A stretch of DNA of 40,400 bases from an uncultured Marinoscillum sp. Its GTDB lineage: Bacteria; Bacteroidota; Bacteroidia; Cytophagales; MED-G16. A program made the translations under genes and the position numbers. The stretch lies in NCBI GenBank assembly GCA_902626505.1, contig CACOFQ010000013.1:1-40400 (forward strand). Reading direction: 5' to 3'. Positions 8,679-18,346 of the stretch are shown in pieces. The notes beneath the pieces are model-generated. The model saw only the letters and a list, made by a program, of their open reading frames with translations, did no database searches and was not told the origin of the DNA. Within the stretch, counting starts at the first letter, position 1. The number at the start of each line of letters is the position of its first letter.

Positions 8679-9980
8679 GTGTCTTTAACAATTGCAACAT
8701 CCGTAGTAGCCTTTTCAATAGTAATACTATTACTAGTTTTTATCTTGTTATTTGCTCAGTCAAAACTTGTTCAATCTGGAGATGTAAATATTATAGTAAA
8801 TGGAGATACTGAGAATCCTATAATTACTTCTGCAGGATCAACATTACTTTCTACTCTATCTGCCCAAAAAATGTTTTTACCTTCTGCATGCGGAGGAGGA
8901 GGGACATGTGCAATGTGTAAATGTACAGTTTCAGAAGGTGGAGGAGATGTATTGCCAACTGAGGTAGGACATCTATCAAGGACCGAAAAGGCCGATAATG
9001 TTAGATTATCATGTCAGGTTAAGGTAAAACAAGACATGAAAATTGAGATTCCTGAAGAAATTTTTGGAATAAAAAAATGGGAATGTGAAGTTGTATCAAA
9101 TTATAATGTATCAACCTTTATCAAAGAGTTTGTTGTTAAGCTCCCTCCTGGTGAAACTTTAAACTTCGAATCAGGAGGCTATATTCAAATTGATGTCCCT
9201 GAAACTGAAATTGATTTTAATGATATGGATATAACTCCTCATCCTGAACTTGGTCATAAAAAGGATGTGTTCAAAGGGGATTGGGATAAGTTTAATTTGT
9301 GGCCTTTAAAAATGAAAAATGATGAGCCAATATTTAGGGCTTATTCTATGGCTAATCATCCTGCTGAGGGAAATATAATAATGTTAAATATTAGGATAGC
9401 AACTCCACCTTGGGATAGAATTAAAAATGATTGGATGGAAGTCAATCCGGGTATTTGTTCTTCTTATGTTTTCTCAAGAAAACCTGGAGATAAAATTACC
9501 ATATCAGGACCTTATGGTGAATTTCATATTAATGAGACAGAAAGAGAAATGATTTATATAGGTGGCGGTGCAGGAATGGCTCCTTTAAGATCTCATATTT
9601 TTCATCTATTTCATACTCAAAAAACAAAAAGAAAAGTATCATACTGGTATGGTGGTAGATCTAAAAAAGAATTATTCTATATGGATCATTTTAGGAAAAT
9701 AGAAAAAGATTTTAAAAATTTTAACTTTTATGTTGGTTTATCAGAACCTCTTCCGGAAGATAATTGGTCTATAAAGGAAAATTTAGAAGATAAAAAGGAT
9801 GGATATGAAGGATTCATTCATCAAGTCTTGTACGATAATTATTTAGGAAAACATAAAGAACCAGAGGATGTTGAATATTACTTATGTGGTCCACCATTAA
9901 TGAATCAGGCTGTTTTAAAGATGTTAGAAGATATGGGTGTTCCTGATGAAAATATCAGATTTGATGATTTTGGAGGTTAG
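8679..9980 (+). CDS. nqrF: Na(+)-translocating NADH:quinone reductase subunit F
   Basis: NADH-oxidising subunit of the sodium-pumping NADH:quinone reductase; feeds electrons from NADH through FAD to a 2Fe-2S centre. Residues about 5-27 form the membrane anchor. The 2Fe-2S domain has cysteines at 71, 77, 80 and 112 ([11 protein letters not shown] and LSCQVKV), spaced as in the Vibrio protein. The FAD motif RAYSMAN, the nucleotide motif [13 protein letters not shown] and the C-terminal [13 protein letters not shown] and FDDFGG are all present, and 433 aa is the family length. The start is GTG at 8679, chosen because the resulting N-terminus aligns with the known NqrF start and because it sits 22 bases after a -7 element. 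No nqrA-E genes flank it, although these six genes normally form one operon. The 3' end overlaps the convergent dipeptidase gene by 26 bases. Confidence 0.96.
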   Translation: MSLTIATSVVAFSIVILLLVFILLFAQSKLVQSGDVNIIVNGDTENPIITSAGSTLLSTLSAQKMFLPSACGGGGTCAMCKCTVSEGGGDVLPTEVGHLSRTEKADNVRLSCQVKVKQDMKIEIPEEIFGIKKWECEVVSNYNVSTFIKEFVVKLPPGETLNFESGGYIQIDVPETEIDFNDMDITPHPELGHKKDVFKGDWDKFNLWPLKMKNDEPIFRAYSMANHPAEGNIIMLNIRIATPPWDRIKNDWMEVNPGICSSYVFSRKPGDKITISGPYGEFHINETEREMIYIGGGAGMAPLRSHIFHLFHTQKTKRKVSYWYGGRSKKELFYMDHFRKIEKDFKNFNFYVGLSEPLPEDNWSIKENLEDKKDGYEGFIHQVLYDNYLGKHKEPEDVEYYLCGPPLMNQAVLKMLEDMGVPDENIRFDDFGG

Positions 9981-11088
9981 CATTCCATACTCTAAAAAAA
10001 TTTTTATAACATATTTTTTCAATACTCTGACTAGAATAACCTCTCTCAATTAGACCCTCAATTAAATTTACATAAGCTGACACATCTTTTAAATTTTTGG
10101 GTAAAGAATTTCCTAATCCTTCGTAATCTGATCCAAAACCAATAAAATTATCACCAACTAAATTATAAACATGATCTATTGCGTCTAAAACATCTTCTAA
10201 ATCTGCGAATGGATTTAATTTATTTATTAATGAATCTTTATATTTTTCTACTTCTTCAGAATCTTTTTTTAATTGTTTTTGAACTCTCCACTTTTCTGTC
10301 ATTTTATTTATTTCACTGAATAATTTATTTGATTTAGAGTTAACAAAACTTGAACCAAAATTGATTAAAATAACTCCTTTATTTTTTGAAATTAATTCAA
10401 TCATTTTATCACTTAAATTTCTTTCAAAACCAGGTGTAAAGACTCTAGGTGATGAATGAGATGCAATTACTGGTTTATTTGTAATCATCATAATATCTAA
10501 GAATGCGTCATCAGAAACATGAGAAACATCTATCATCATCCCAACTTCATTCATTTTTCTTACAAGAGATTTTCCGAAATCACTTAATCCATTCCATTTT
10601 TTTTCATTATCATATGAAGAGTCACAAATTTGATTATTTTTTGCATGAGTGAGGGTTATGTATCTTATTCCACGATTAAAAAAATAAGTTAAATTATCGA
10701 TATTAGTTCCTATTGCAGAACCATTTTCAATTCCCATTGGTAAAGAAATTAGATTTTTTTTAAAATTTTTGATTACATCTTCTGGTGAATAGGCAGAATT
10801 AAATTTATCGTTATAATTTATCAAGTTTCTAACTAAATCAATTAAATCATTTGCAAAGGAAAATGCTTCATCCTCTAATTTTTCAGATGGAATATAAATT
10901 GCCATAAATGGACAATTTAACCCCCCTTTTTCTGCTTTAGGTATATCAAAATTTCCTATAGTTTCGCGGTTTAGATTAATATTTTTTTCATAAAGTAAAT
11001 CTTCTTTGTATAATCTATAAGGAAGATCTATATGGCCGTCAGCTATTATAAATTCTTTTGAATATTTATCTGCTTTTTTTTTATTCAT
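9955..11088 (-). CDS. Membrane dipeptidase, peptidase family M19
   Basis: Zinc metallopeptidase of the renal dipeptidase family, which hydrolyses dipeptides, in some members including D-amino-acid dipeptides. Visible family motifs: [11 protein letters not shown] with the metal-binding HxD (H19, D21); the metal-bridging glutamate in [22 protein letters not shown] and ASHSSPR with the two histidines; and [11 protein letters not shown] near the C-terminus. The length (377 aa) is normal. No signal peptide is visible, so it is probably cytoplasmic. It lies 26 bases downstream of the SDR gene on the same strand and is likely co-transcribed. Its last 26 bases overlap the end of nqrF on the other strand. 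The substrate cannot be told from sequence. Confidence 0.9.
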   Translation of the reverse strand: MNKKKADKYSKEFIIADGHIDLPYRLYKEDLLYEKNINLNRETIGNFDIPKAEKGGLNCPFMAIYIPSEKLEDEAFSFANDLIDLVRNLINYNDKFNSAYSPEDVIKNFKKNLISLPMGIENGSAIGTNIDNLTYFFNRGIRYITLTHAKNNQICDSSYDNEKKWNGLSDFGKSLVRKMNEVGMMIDVSHVSDDAFLDIMMITNKPVIASHSSPRVFTPGFERNLSDKMIELISKNKGVILINFGSSFVNSKSNKLFSEINKMTEKWRVQKQLKKDSEEVEKYKDSLINKLNPFADLEDVLDAIDHVYNLVGDNFIGFGSDYEGLGNSLPKNLKDVSAYVNLIEGLIERGYSSQSIEKICYKNFFRVWNANLQNHQI

Positions 11089-11114
11089 TTGATGTAAGAA
11101 TCAGTAAGGTGATT

Positions 11115-11903
11115 TTATAGACTTTTTGAAAATCCTCCGTCTATTGGTAAATTAATACCATTTATATAACTAGCAGATTTACTACATAAAAAAGATACTG
11201 CGTCAGCAATTTCTTCTGGTTTTCCAAATCTATTTGCAGGAATATTTGATATGGTATTATCTGTTATTTTTTTAACTGTGGTTTTTGATGATAATGCTCT
11301 ATTTTTCAGAAGACTTTGAAGTCTCTCTGTATCAGTGAATCCTGGTAAAATATTATTTACAGTTATTCCATATTTTGCAACCTCATTAGATAATGTTTTT
11401 GACCAACTTGCCATTGCCCATCTCACGGTATTAGAAACTCCTAAATTATCAATAGGTGCTTTGACAGAGATAGAAATTATATTAATTACTCTACCAAATT
11501 TACTTTCTTTCATTAAAGGAATTAAAGACTTTGATAAGAAGTGACTACAATGAAGATGCATTTTCATATATTTATCTAAATCATCTAAACTTGCTTCTGA
11601 TATTGGTCCAGGTGGTGGGCCTCCTGTATTATTTATAAGAATTGTGGGTTTAAAATTTAGATCTAGATATTCTTTAAATTTTATTTTTAATGATTTAAGA
11701 TCATTAAAGTCACATACAATAAAATTATGATCATTCTTTTCAATAAGATTTAGTTCTTTTTGAGTTTCTTTCAATTTTTTCTCATCCCTAGATATTAGTG
11801 TTATAGATACTCCTAGATCAGCTAACTTTAAAGCAATGGATTTTCCTATTCCCTGAGTACTTCCACAGACAATTGCTCTTTTACCTTTTAATGAAAGATT
11901 CAT
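11115..11903 (-). CDS. SDR-family protein with non-canonical active site (BKR-like)
   Basis: Rossmann-fold short-chain dehydrogenase/reductase relative, 262 aa. The nucleotide-binding loop reads CGSTQGIGKSIA, the structural motif is LINNTGGPPPGP, and the C-terminal PILPG-like segment is NNILPGFTDTERL. It ends with the usual SKSASYINGINLPIDGGF. The catalytic Ser-Tyr-Lys set is not present in its normal form: after ISISVKAPIDNLGVSN the position of YxxxK is occupied by SNTVR. This is the pattern of the BKR-like subgroup that departs from the SDR tetrad, so it may be a reductase with a different mechanism or a binding protein. It is divergent from kynU with only 31 bases between them. From memory, BKR-like SDRs occur near kynurenine-pathway genes in Flavobacteriia; a role there is inference. 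Confidence 0.85.
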   Translation of the reverse strand: MNLSLKGKRAIVCGSTQGIGKSIALKLADLGVSITLISRDEKKLKETQKELNLIEKNDHNFIVCDFNDLKSLKIKFKEYLDLNFKPTILINNTGGPPPGPISEASLDDLDKYMKMHLHCSHFLSKSLIPLMKESKFGRVINIISISVKAPIDNLGVSNTVRWAMASWSKTLSNEVAKYGITVNNILPGFTDTERLQSLLKNRALSSKTTVKKITDNTISNIPANRFGKPEEIADAVSFLCSKSASYINGINLPIDGGFSKSL

Positions 11904-11934
11904 AATTTCTTTTTTATTTATTTATATTCAATAT

Positions 11935-13179
11935 ATGAAAAAACAGGATGCTTTAAAAATGGATTCTCAAGATCAAATCTCTTGGGTAAAAAATGAATTT
12001 GAGTACGGAGAGGGGATTGAAGATGATAAAATCTATTTTTGCGGAAATTCTCTTGGATTGCAACATAAATCAGTTAAAGATAAAATTAATCGACATTTAA
12101 CTCAGTGGAAAAATTATGCTGTTGAATCTCACTTTTCTGGAGATTATCCTTGGATCGAAATTCAAGATAAAATAAAGTTTATTCTAAAAGATTTTTTGGG
12201 GTGCAGATCATCTGAAATTGCTATAATGAATGCTTTGACAGTAAATCTTCATCTTCTTATGGTCTCATTTTTTAATCCTACTAAGTCAAGAAATAAAATC
12301 CTTATAGAGGATAATGCTTTTTCATCGGACAGATATGTAGTTAACTCACACCTAAAACTTAATGAACTAGATAATTCATCACTGATATTAATCAAGTCAG
12401 AAAATAAAATTATAGATGAGAATAAAATAATTGAGGTTATTGAAAAAAATAAGGATAGTTTAGAGCTTGTCTTATTACCTGGAATTCAATATTACACAGG
12501 TCAGCAGTTAGATTTAAAAAAAATATCAGAAAAATGTAAAGCTTACAATATAACTCTAGGTATAGATTTTGCTCATGCAATTGGAAATGTTGAAATTAAT
12601 CTTAGAGATCTTAGTGTTGATTTTGCGTCTTGGTGTAGTTATAAATATTTGAATTCAGGTCCTGGAGGAATTTCTGGAGTTTATATAAACTCTAAACATT
12701 TAAATAAAAACATTTTAAGATTAGAGGGGTGGTGGGGAAATAAATTGTCTACAAGATTTGAAATGAAAAAAGAGTATGATCCAGATAATACTGCTGAGGG
12801 TTGGGTAATAAGTAACCCTCCGGTTATTTTAATGGATATCCATCTTGCATCGATAGAAGTTTTTAGAAAAGTTGGTATTGAAAAGGTTTTTAACAAATCA
12901 AAATCATTAACTCAGTTTTTATATGATGGATTAATTAGTATCAATAATTATTCTAATTTTTTTAAAATTATCACACCTAAAGAACCTTCTAAAAGAGGAG
13001 CTCAGTTATCCCTATACTTTCATAATAACTCAGAAGAGATATTTAGAGAACTTAATAAAAGGTTTGTGATTGACTTTAGAAAACCTAATGTTTTAAGGGT
13101 TGCACCTGTTCCTCTTTATAACTCTTATCAAGAGGTTTATGAATTTGTAAATGAACTTGATTTATTATTAAATACTTAA
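11935..13179 (+). CDS. kynU: Kynureninase
   Basis: PLP enzyme that cleaves kynurenine to anthranilate and alanine, or 3-hydroxykynurenine to 3-hydroxyanthranilate, in tryptophan catabolism or de novo NAD synthesis. Family motifs in order: IYFCGNSLGLQ (about residue 30), VESHFSGDYPWIEIQ, IAIMNALTVNLHLLM, GIDFAHAIGNVEINL with the PLP-binding Asp, and SWCSYKYLNSGPGGISG with the Schiff-base lysine (about K236). Later come EGWWGN, GWVISNPPVI and RVAPVPLYNSYQEV. At 414 aa it has the usual length. The last four bases overlap the end of dxs on the opposite strand. Partner genes such as kynurenine 3-monooxygenase or 3-hydroxyanthranilate dioxygenase are not in the window, so the pathway direction is undecided. 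Confidence 0.95.
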   Translation: MKKQDALKMDSQDQISWVKNEFEYGEGIEDDKIYFCGNSLGLQHKSVKDKINRHLTQWKNYAVESHFSGDYPWIEIQDKIKFILKDFLGCRSSEIAIMNALTVNLHLLMVSFFNPTKSRNKILIEDNAFSSDRYVVNSHLKLNELDNSSLILIKSENKIIDENKIIEVIEKNKDSLELVLLPGIQYYTGQQLDLKKISEKCKAYNITLGIDFAHAIGNVEINLRDLSVDFASWCSYKYLNSGPGGISGVYINSKHLNKNILRLEGWWGNKLSTRFEMKKEYDPDNTAEGWVISNPPVILMDIHLASIEVFRKVGIEKVFNKSKSLTQFLYDGLISINNYSNFFKIITPKEPSKRGAQLSLYFHNNSEEIFRELNKRFVIDFRKPNVLRVAPVPLYNSYQEVYEFVNELDLLLNT

Positions 13180-15110
13180 ATAGTAACTTCTTCGTATATG
13201 CTACCTTGATGATCTAGCATTTTTCTGCAGAAATCGTAAATAGCCTTATCATCATAATAACATTCATTATAAAGTTCATCTTGGGAACCATGCTCTATAA
13301 TTCTATCGGGTATTCCTAGTCTTTGAATAGAGTTTTTATAATTGTTATCTGCCATAAATTCGATAATTGCAGAGCCAAAACCACCGATTATACATCCATC
13401 TTCTACTGTCAAGATATACTTATGATTTTTAAGAATTTGATGTAATAAATCTTCATCCAAAGGCTTTACGAATCTCATGTCATAATGAGAAGGAAAAATA
13501 TCATTTTCATTTAATTTATGTATTGCCTTTGAGGCATAGTTTCCAATATGACCAATCGATAGAATAGCTATATCTTCACCCTCACAAACTGTTCTTCCTT
13601 TGCCTATTTCAATGAGCTCCATTTCTGTTTTCCAGTCAATTTGTACTCCTTTTCCTCTTGGATATCTTATTGTAAATGGGTTTTTGTTTGTGTGTTGAGC
13701 AGTGTACATTAAATTTCTAAGTTCAGATTCATTCATTGGTGCAGATACTATCATATTAGGAATACATCTCATATATGCTATATCATAAGCACCATGATGG
13801 GTTGGTCCATCGGACCCAGCTACTCCCGCTCTATCTAAACAAAAAATTACAGGTAAATTCTGAATACATACATCATGAATAACTTGATCGTAAGCTCTCT
13901 GCATAAAAGTACTGTAAATATTACAAAAAGGTATAATACCCTGTGTAGCTAGCCCTGCACTAAATGTAACAGCATGTTGTTCAGCAATTCCTACGTCGAA
14001 GGCTCTCTCTGGAAGTTTTTCCATCATAATATTCAACGAGGAACCAGAAGGCATAGCCGGAGTAACACCAACAATTTTTTTATTTTTTTCAGCTAATTCT
14101 ACGATCGTGTTACCAAAAACATCTTGATATTTCGGTGGCGTTTTCTTGTCACTTTTTAAAGCTAGACTTTTTCCTGATTTAATATCAAACTTACCAGTAG
14201 CATGCCATTTTGTTTGATGTTTTTCAGCCAAAGAATAACCTTTACCTTTTTTTGTTATACAATGAAGAAGCTTAGGTCCAGGAATTTTCTTTAAGTCGTT
14301 TAATGTTTTTACGAGATGATTTACGTCATGTCCGTCAATTGGCCCAAAATACCTGAGGTTTAAAGCTTCAAATAAATTAGAATTATCTAATACAAAAGAT
14401 TTTAAACTTTTTTCAACAGTCTTTGCTACTCCTCTAGCACTTTCACCGATTGTTTTTAATTTTCCAAGAACCTTCCATATATCATCTCTAATATTATTAA
14501 AAGCTTGTGATGTTGATATATCTGTTAAATATTTCTTTAAAGCACCAACGTTTGGATCAATTGACATACAATTGTCATTTAAAATTATTGTGAGATTTGC
14601 ATCAGTATCACCGGCATGGTTCATTCCCTCAAATGATATTCCCCCAGTCATACCACCATCTCCAATGACAGCAACATGTTGTCTATTTATATCTCCATCT
14701 ATTTTTGCTGCAATTGCCATCCCTAATGCTGCTGAAATAGATGTAGAGGAATGACCTACTCCAAAAGTATCGTATTCACTTTCTGAAATTTTAGGGAATC
14801 CTGACAACCCTTTATAAACTCTATTGGTATGGAATGTTTCCTTTCTTCCTGTAAGTATTTTGTGACCATATGCTTGGTGACCTACATCCCAAACTAATTT
14901 ATCTGTAGGGGTATTGTAAACATAGTGGATTGCAACTGTAAGCTCAACCACGCCTAAGCTTGCACCAAAATGACCGCCATTCTCAGAGATTGAGTTAATG
15001 ATAAAATTCCTTAAATCATCGCATACATTATCTAGATCTTTTTTATCTAGTTTTCTCAAATCTTTAGGAAGATTTATCTTATCTAGGATCTTGTATGTTG
15101 TTTTATTCAT
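13176..15110 (-). CDS. dxs: 1-deoxy-D-xylulose-5-phosphate synthase
   Basis: Thiamine-diphosphate enzyme that condenses pyruvate and glyceraldehyde-3-phosphate. It is the first step of the MEP isoprenoid pathway and also supplies precursors for thiamine and pyridoxal. Motifs: GGHFGASLGVVELTVAIH (about 45-62), WDVGHQAYGHKILTGR, FGVGHSSTSISAALG, the TPP/metal site GDGGMTGG (150-157) with NDN (178-180), YFGPIDGHD, GIAEQHAVTFSAGLA, YSTFMQRAYDQVIHDV, DRAGVAGSDGPTHHGAYDIAY, and the transketolase C-terminal domain. The length of 644 aa is normal. It stands alone on the minus strand with scpA divergent from it; I found no convincing -7 element in the 111-base gap. The stop region overlaps kynU by four bases. 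Confidence 0.97.
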   Translation of the reverse strand: MNKTTYKILDKINLPKDLRKLDKKDLDNVCDDLRNFIINSISENGGHFGASLGVVELTVAIHYVYNTPTDKLVWDVGHQAYGHKILTGRKETFHTNRVYKGLSGFPKISESEYDTFGVGHSSTSISAALGMAIAAKIDGDINRQHVAVIGDGGMTGGISFEGMNHAGDTDANLTIILNDNCMSIDPNVGALKKYLTDISTSQAFNNIRDDIWKVLGKLKTIGESARGVAKTVEKSLKSFVLDNSNLFEALNLRYFGPIDGHDVNHLVKTLNDLKKIPGPKLLHCITKKGKGYSLAEKHQTKWHATGKFDIKSGKSLALKSDKKTPPKYQDVFGNTIVELAEKNKKIVGVTPAMPSGSSLNIMMEKLPERAFDVGIAEQHAVTFSAGLATQGIIPFCNIYSTFMQRAYDQVIHDVCIQNLPVIFCLDRAGVAGSDGPTHHGAYDIAYMRCIPNMIVSAPMNESELRNLMYTAQHTNKNPFTIRYPRGKGVQIDWKTEMELIEIGKGRTVCEGEDIAILSIGHIGNYASKAIHKLNENDIFPSHYDMRFVKPLDEDLLHQILKNHKYILTVEDGCIIGGFGSAIIEFMADNNYKNSIQRLGIPDRIIEHGSQDELYNECYYDDKAIYDFCRKMLDHQGSIYEEVTI

Positions 15111-15221
15111 AAATGATACGCAATACTTATACTCTTTTTTTCATTTATTGGTTTATAAATCTATTAATTTTATTATAAAGTATTAATTTTATTTTAATTC
15201 AATAATATTTATCATTTTTTA

Positions 15222-15953
15222 ATGAGTTATGAAATAAAACTACCCCTTTTTGAAGGTCCATTTGATTTACTTCTTTTTTTTATTGAAAGAGATGAGTTAG
15301 ATATTATGGATATTCCAATATCTGAAATCACAAATGATTTTTTTGAATATATATCTGAACTTGAAAAAATGAATATTGAAGTTGCTAGCGAATTTATTGT
15401 CGTTGCAGCAACATTAATGCGTATAAAATCTAGAATGCTTCTACCTAGACTTTCTGTAGATGAAGAAGGTAATGAGATTGATCCTAGAGATGAATTAGTT
15501 GAGCATTTAATTGAATACAAGAAATATAAATCTGTTATAGATGATTTGTCATTAATGGAAAGAAACAGACAAGAAAAAGTTTCAAGAGGAAATTTATTGT
15601 CTGAAATAAATGTGATTAGCGAAAGAGCAAAAGTAGAGACAGAACTTCAGGATATAGATCTATATAAATTATTAGTGGTTTTTAAGAACGCACTTGATAA
15701 ATACAAACAAGAAAAAAATAGACCTAATCATGAAATATATAGATATCCATATTCAATTTCTGAGCAAAAAAAATTTTTAATAAATATGTTGAATTCTAAA
15801 TCAAAGATTTCTTTTTCTAATTTGATTAAAGAAAACCCATTAAAAATTTTAGTGATTTATAATTTTTTAGCTATTCTAGAATTAATTCAAGATTCAAAAA
15901 TCAAACTTTCTATGGGAAATGGATTAAATAATTTTTGGATTTTAAAAAATTAA
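15222..15953 (+). CDS. scpA: Segregation and condensation protein A
   Basis: Kleisin subunit of the bacterial SMC condensin complex, which bridges SMC heads and organises the chromosome. The N-terminus has the family hallmark LPLFEGPFDLLLFFIERDELDIMDIPISEIT (described here by its key parts FEGPFDLLL and DIPISEIT). This is followed by the helical VASEFIVVAATLMRIKSRMLLP. The C-terminal winged-helix part is weaker: residues 180-243 with KFLINMLNS and FLAILELIQDSKIKL. The 243 aa are within the family range. No scpB or smc gene is in the window. The last four bases overlap the end of ndk on the opposite strand. Confidence 0.93.
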   Translation: MSYEIKLPLFEGPFDLLLFFIERDELDIMDIPISEITNDFFEYISELEKMNIEVASEFIVVAATLMRIKSRMLLPRLSVDEEGNEIDPRDELVEHLIEYKKYKSVIDDLSLMERNRQEKVSRGNLLSEINVISERAKVETELQDIDLYKLLVVFKNALDKYKQEKNRPNHEIYRYPYSISEQKKFLINMLNSKSKISFSNLIKENPLKILVIYNFLAILELIQDSKIKLSMGNGLNNFWILKN

Positions 15954-16354
15954 GTAAAAAAGAAATTAATTTCCTTCAAAGCATTTTCATCAGAATCTGA
16001 CCCATGAATTGCATTAGCTTCTATTGAGGTGGCATACAATTTTCTTATTGTTCCTTCTTCAGCATTTTCTGGATTTGTTGCGCCAATTAATTTTCTAAAG
16101 TCTTCTACGGCATTACTTTTTTCAAGTTCCATAACAACAATTGGACCTGAACACATGTAATTACATAATCTTTCAAAGAACGGTTTATCGTTATGTACTT
16201 CATAAAATTTTCCAGCTCTATTCTGATCTAATCTTTCAAGTCTCATATTCAGGATTTTAAATCCCGCCTCTTCAATTTTTTCAATAATTGGTCCTGTGTA
16301 AGATGCTTCAAAAGCATCAGGTTTTATGATAGTAAATGTTCTAATTCCACTCAT
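15950..16354 (-). CDS. ndk: Nucleoside-diphosphate kinase
   Basis: Transfers the gamma-phosphate from ATP to nucleoside diphosphates through a phosphohistidine, balancing NTP and dNTP pools. Clear motifs: RTFTIIKPDA with the ATP-contacting lysine (K11), FYEVHNDKPFFERL, MCSGPIVVMELE, RKLIGATNPENAEEGTIR, and the active-site histidine H117 in NAIHGSDSDENA. It has 134 residues, slightly shorter than the roughly 140-residue norm because the C-terminus is brief. The ATG is at 16354-16352, only 10 bases after a likely -7 element at 16372-16365, so the transcript may have a very short leader. It overlaps scpA by four bases tail to tail. Confidence 0.96.
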   Translation of the reverse strand: MSGIRTFTIIKPDAFEASYTGPIIEKIEEAGFKILNMRLERLDQNRAGKFYEVHNDKPFFERLCNYMCSGPIVVMELEKSNAVEDFRKLIGATNPENAEEGTIRKLYATSIEANAIHGSDSDENALKEINFFFT

Positions 16355-16364
16355 ATTTTTTTTG

Positions 16365-16372
16365 CAAACATA
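16365..16372 (-). promoter_or_regulatory. -7 promoter element of ndk
   Basis: On the minus strand this reads TATGTTTG, a TAnnTTTG match ending 10 bases before the ndk ATG. No TTG is seen at the -33 distance. If it is used, the 5' leader would be only a few bases long. Confidence 0.4.
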
Positions 16373-16468
16373 TAATATTGTTTTAAAAAAAATAAAAAGA
16401 GCTCTTAATTTCTTAATTAATTTTTGTTTTCAATAAAAATATGGAGTTTTGCAAGCCAATAAATTGAA

Positions 16469-17461
16469 ATGAAAGAACTCAAAAATTTAATAAGTAATAA
16501 ACATAAGATTGTAATAACAACTCACGTAAATCCTGATGGAGATGCGATTGGATCTTCATTAGCGCTTTATAATTACTTGATAAATATGGGGCATGAGGTG
16601 AATGTGATCGTGCCAAACGATTTTCCAGATTTTTTAAAGTGGATGCACAATGTAGATGAAATTCTAAATTTTTCTAATTCAAAAGAGGAGTCCGCAGACC
16701 TCATAAGTGAAGCCTCAATTATTTTTTGCTTGGATTTTAATAATCTAGAAAGAATTAATTCACTAGGAGACTTAATCTCTGACTCAAGTGCAAAAAAAGT
16801 TCTTATAGATCATCATCTAGAACCTGATGAGTTTTATGATTTCAAGATTCATGACATTAACGTCTCTGCAACAGCTGAGCTAGTTTATGATTTTTTATTT
16901 TATATCGACCCTAAACTAATTGACAAAAAAATAGCCGAAGCCTTATATACCGGAATTCTTACCGACACCGGATCATTTAAATTTTCAATTACACCTAAAG
17001 TCCATACAGTTATTGCAAGTCTTTTAGATAAAGGTGTTGACACAAATTATATAAACAAAAAAATATATGACTCTAATTCTTTTGATAAATTAAAACTACT
17101 GGGATATGCATTATCTGAAAAATTAGAGTTAACCTCTAATGGTAATGTAGCTTATATTGCACTTTCAAGACAAGAATTGTTAGATCATAATTTTAAAAAA
17201 GGAGATACTGAGGGTTTAGTTAATTATGCTCTTTCAATAGAAAATGTTAATATGGCAGTTTTAATTATTGAGACCAAGGAAAGAATAAAGTTCTCATTTA
17301 GATCATCAGGTAAATTTTCAGTTAATCAGTTTGCAAGAAAATATTTTAATGGAGGAGGACATAAAAATGCTGCTGGTGGAAGTTTAGAAGATAAACTTTC
17401 AGTAGCTTTGAAGAAATTTTTGGAAAATATTTCAAATTATTCTAAAGAATTAAATTATTAA
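16469..17461 (+). CDS. nrnA: DHH-family phosphoesterase, NrnA-like (oligoribonuclease/PAP phosphatase)
   Basis: DHH/DHHA1 phosphoesterase expected to degrade very short RNAs and to dephosphorylate 3'-phosphoadenosine 5'-phosphate. N-terminal DHH domain: THVNPDGDAIGSSLALYNYL with the metal-binding HxNPDGD (about 19-26), FCLDFNNLERI, and the DHH motif LIDHHLEPD (about 113-121). Then comes YTGILTDTGSFKFS. The C-terminal DHHA1 domain contains NGGGHKNAAGG (about 290-300). The 330 aa are typical. It heads a tight gene string: the first FKBP lipoprotein starts 4 bases after its stop codon. The pairing of this phosphoesterase with FKBP-type lipoproteins recalls the region around gldI in gliding flavobacteria (from memory). 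Confidence 0.92.
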   Translation: MKELKNLISNKHKIVITTHVNPDGDAIGSSLALYNYLINMGHEVNVIVPNDFPDFLKWMHNVDEILNFSNSKEESADLISEASIIFCLDFNNLERINSLGDLISDSSAKKVLIDHHLEPDEFYDFKIHDINVSATAELVYDFLFYIDPKLIDKKIAEALYTGILTDTGSFKFSITPKVHTVIASLLDKGVDTNYINKKIYDSNSFDKLKLLGYALSEKLELTSNGNVAYIALSRQELLDHNFKKGDTEGLVNYALSIENVNMAVLIIETKERIKFSFRSSGKFSVNQFARKYFNGGGHKNAAGGSLEDKLSVALKKFLENISNYSKELNY

Positions 17462-17464
17462 ATT

Positions 17465-18340
17465 ATGAAAAATATTAATTATCTAATTTCTCTAATATTT
17501 ATCCTAATTTCCTGTGTTGATAAAGAGAAAGTTTTGGATAATGGGATTGAGCTTAAGTATTTTAAAAATGGGAATGGAGAAGAGATTAAAGATGGGCAGA
17601 TAGTAATGATCAATCTTCAATATTTTGACTATGATGGGAATGAATTATTGAATAAAGTTGGAAATGATCCAGTAGTTCTTCAAAAAGATTCATCTTGGGA
17701 AAATAATGGTATAATTTATGAAGTTATTGATAATTTAGTTAAAGGAGATAGTGTCTTCTTTCAATTAACTACTGAACAATTTTTTAAAAATGCACCACAA
17801 TCTGTGGAAGTACCTGATTCAGTTAAAAATAAATTAATTAGCTTTTATACAGGTGTACAAGATGTCATGTCTCAAAGTGAGTTTGAAGATTATCAAAGAG
17901 TTCAATATGAAAAAATGCAACAAGAAATGGAACAACAAAATGAAAACCAATTATCAATTGATTTAGAATTAATTGAGAATTACTTAAAAGAGAATAATAT
18001 AGACGCCATGAAATCAGAAAGTGGCTTACATTATGTAATTACTGAAAAAGGAAATGGTGATAATGCAGCAGCTGGTGATAATGTAACTGTACATTATACT
18101 GGAATGCTTCTAAATGGTGAGAAATTTGACTCATCATTAGACAGAAATCAACCATTTTCATTTCAATTAGGACAAGGTATGGTAATTCGTGGATGGGACG
18201 AAGGAATAACATATTTTAATAAAGGAGCATCGGGAACTCTTTATATCCCAAGCACTTTAGGGTATGGATCTTCAGGAGCTGGAGGAGCCATTCCCCCTAA
18301 CGCAATTTTAATTTTTGAAATTCAAGTTTTAGATTATTAA
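17465..18340 (+). CDS. FKBP-type peptidyl-prolyl isomerase lipoprotein (two FKBP-like domains)
   Basis: Probable periplasmic or outer-membrane PPIase. A lipoprotein signal runs to ILISC (Cys about residue 17). Residues about 25-110 look like a degenerate FKBP fold (GQIVMINLQYFDYDGNEL). A Gln/Glu-rich helical stretch follows (about 145-165). A full FKBP domain fills the C-terminus (about 185-291): VTVHYTGMLLNGEKFDSS, FQLGQGMVIRGWDEGI, TLGYGSSGAGGAIPPNA and LIFEIQVLDY, keeping the Tyr, Phe-Asp, Val-Ile, Trp and Tyr positions of the active pocket. It is the first of three consecutive FKBP-type lipoproteins. GldI, needed for gliding in Flavobacterium, belongs to this type; which, if any, of the three is its counterpart cannot be settled here. 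Confidence 0.9.
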   Translation: MKNINYLISLIFILISCVDKEKVLDNGIELKYFKNGNGEEIKDGQIVMINLQYFDYDGNELLNKVGNDPVVLQKDSSWENNGIIYEVIDNLVKGDSVFFQLTTEQFFKNAPQSVEVPDSVKNKLISFYTGVQDVMSQSEFEDYQRVQYEKMQQEMEQQNENQLSIDLELIENYLKENNIDAMKSESGLHYVITEKGNGDNAAAGDNVTVHYTGMLLNGEKFDSSLDRNQPFSFQLGQGMVIRGWDEGITYFNKGASGTLYIPSTLGYGSSGAGGAIPPNAILIFEIQVLDY

Positions 18341-18346
18341 ACTTTT

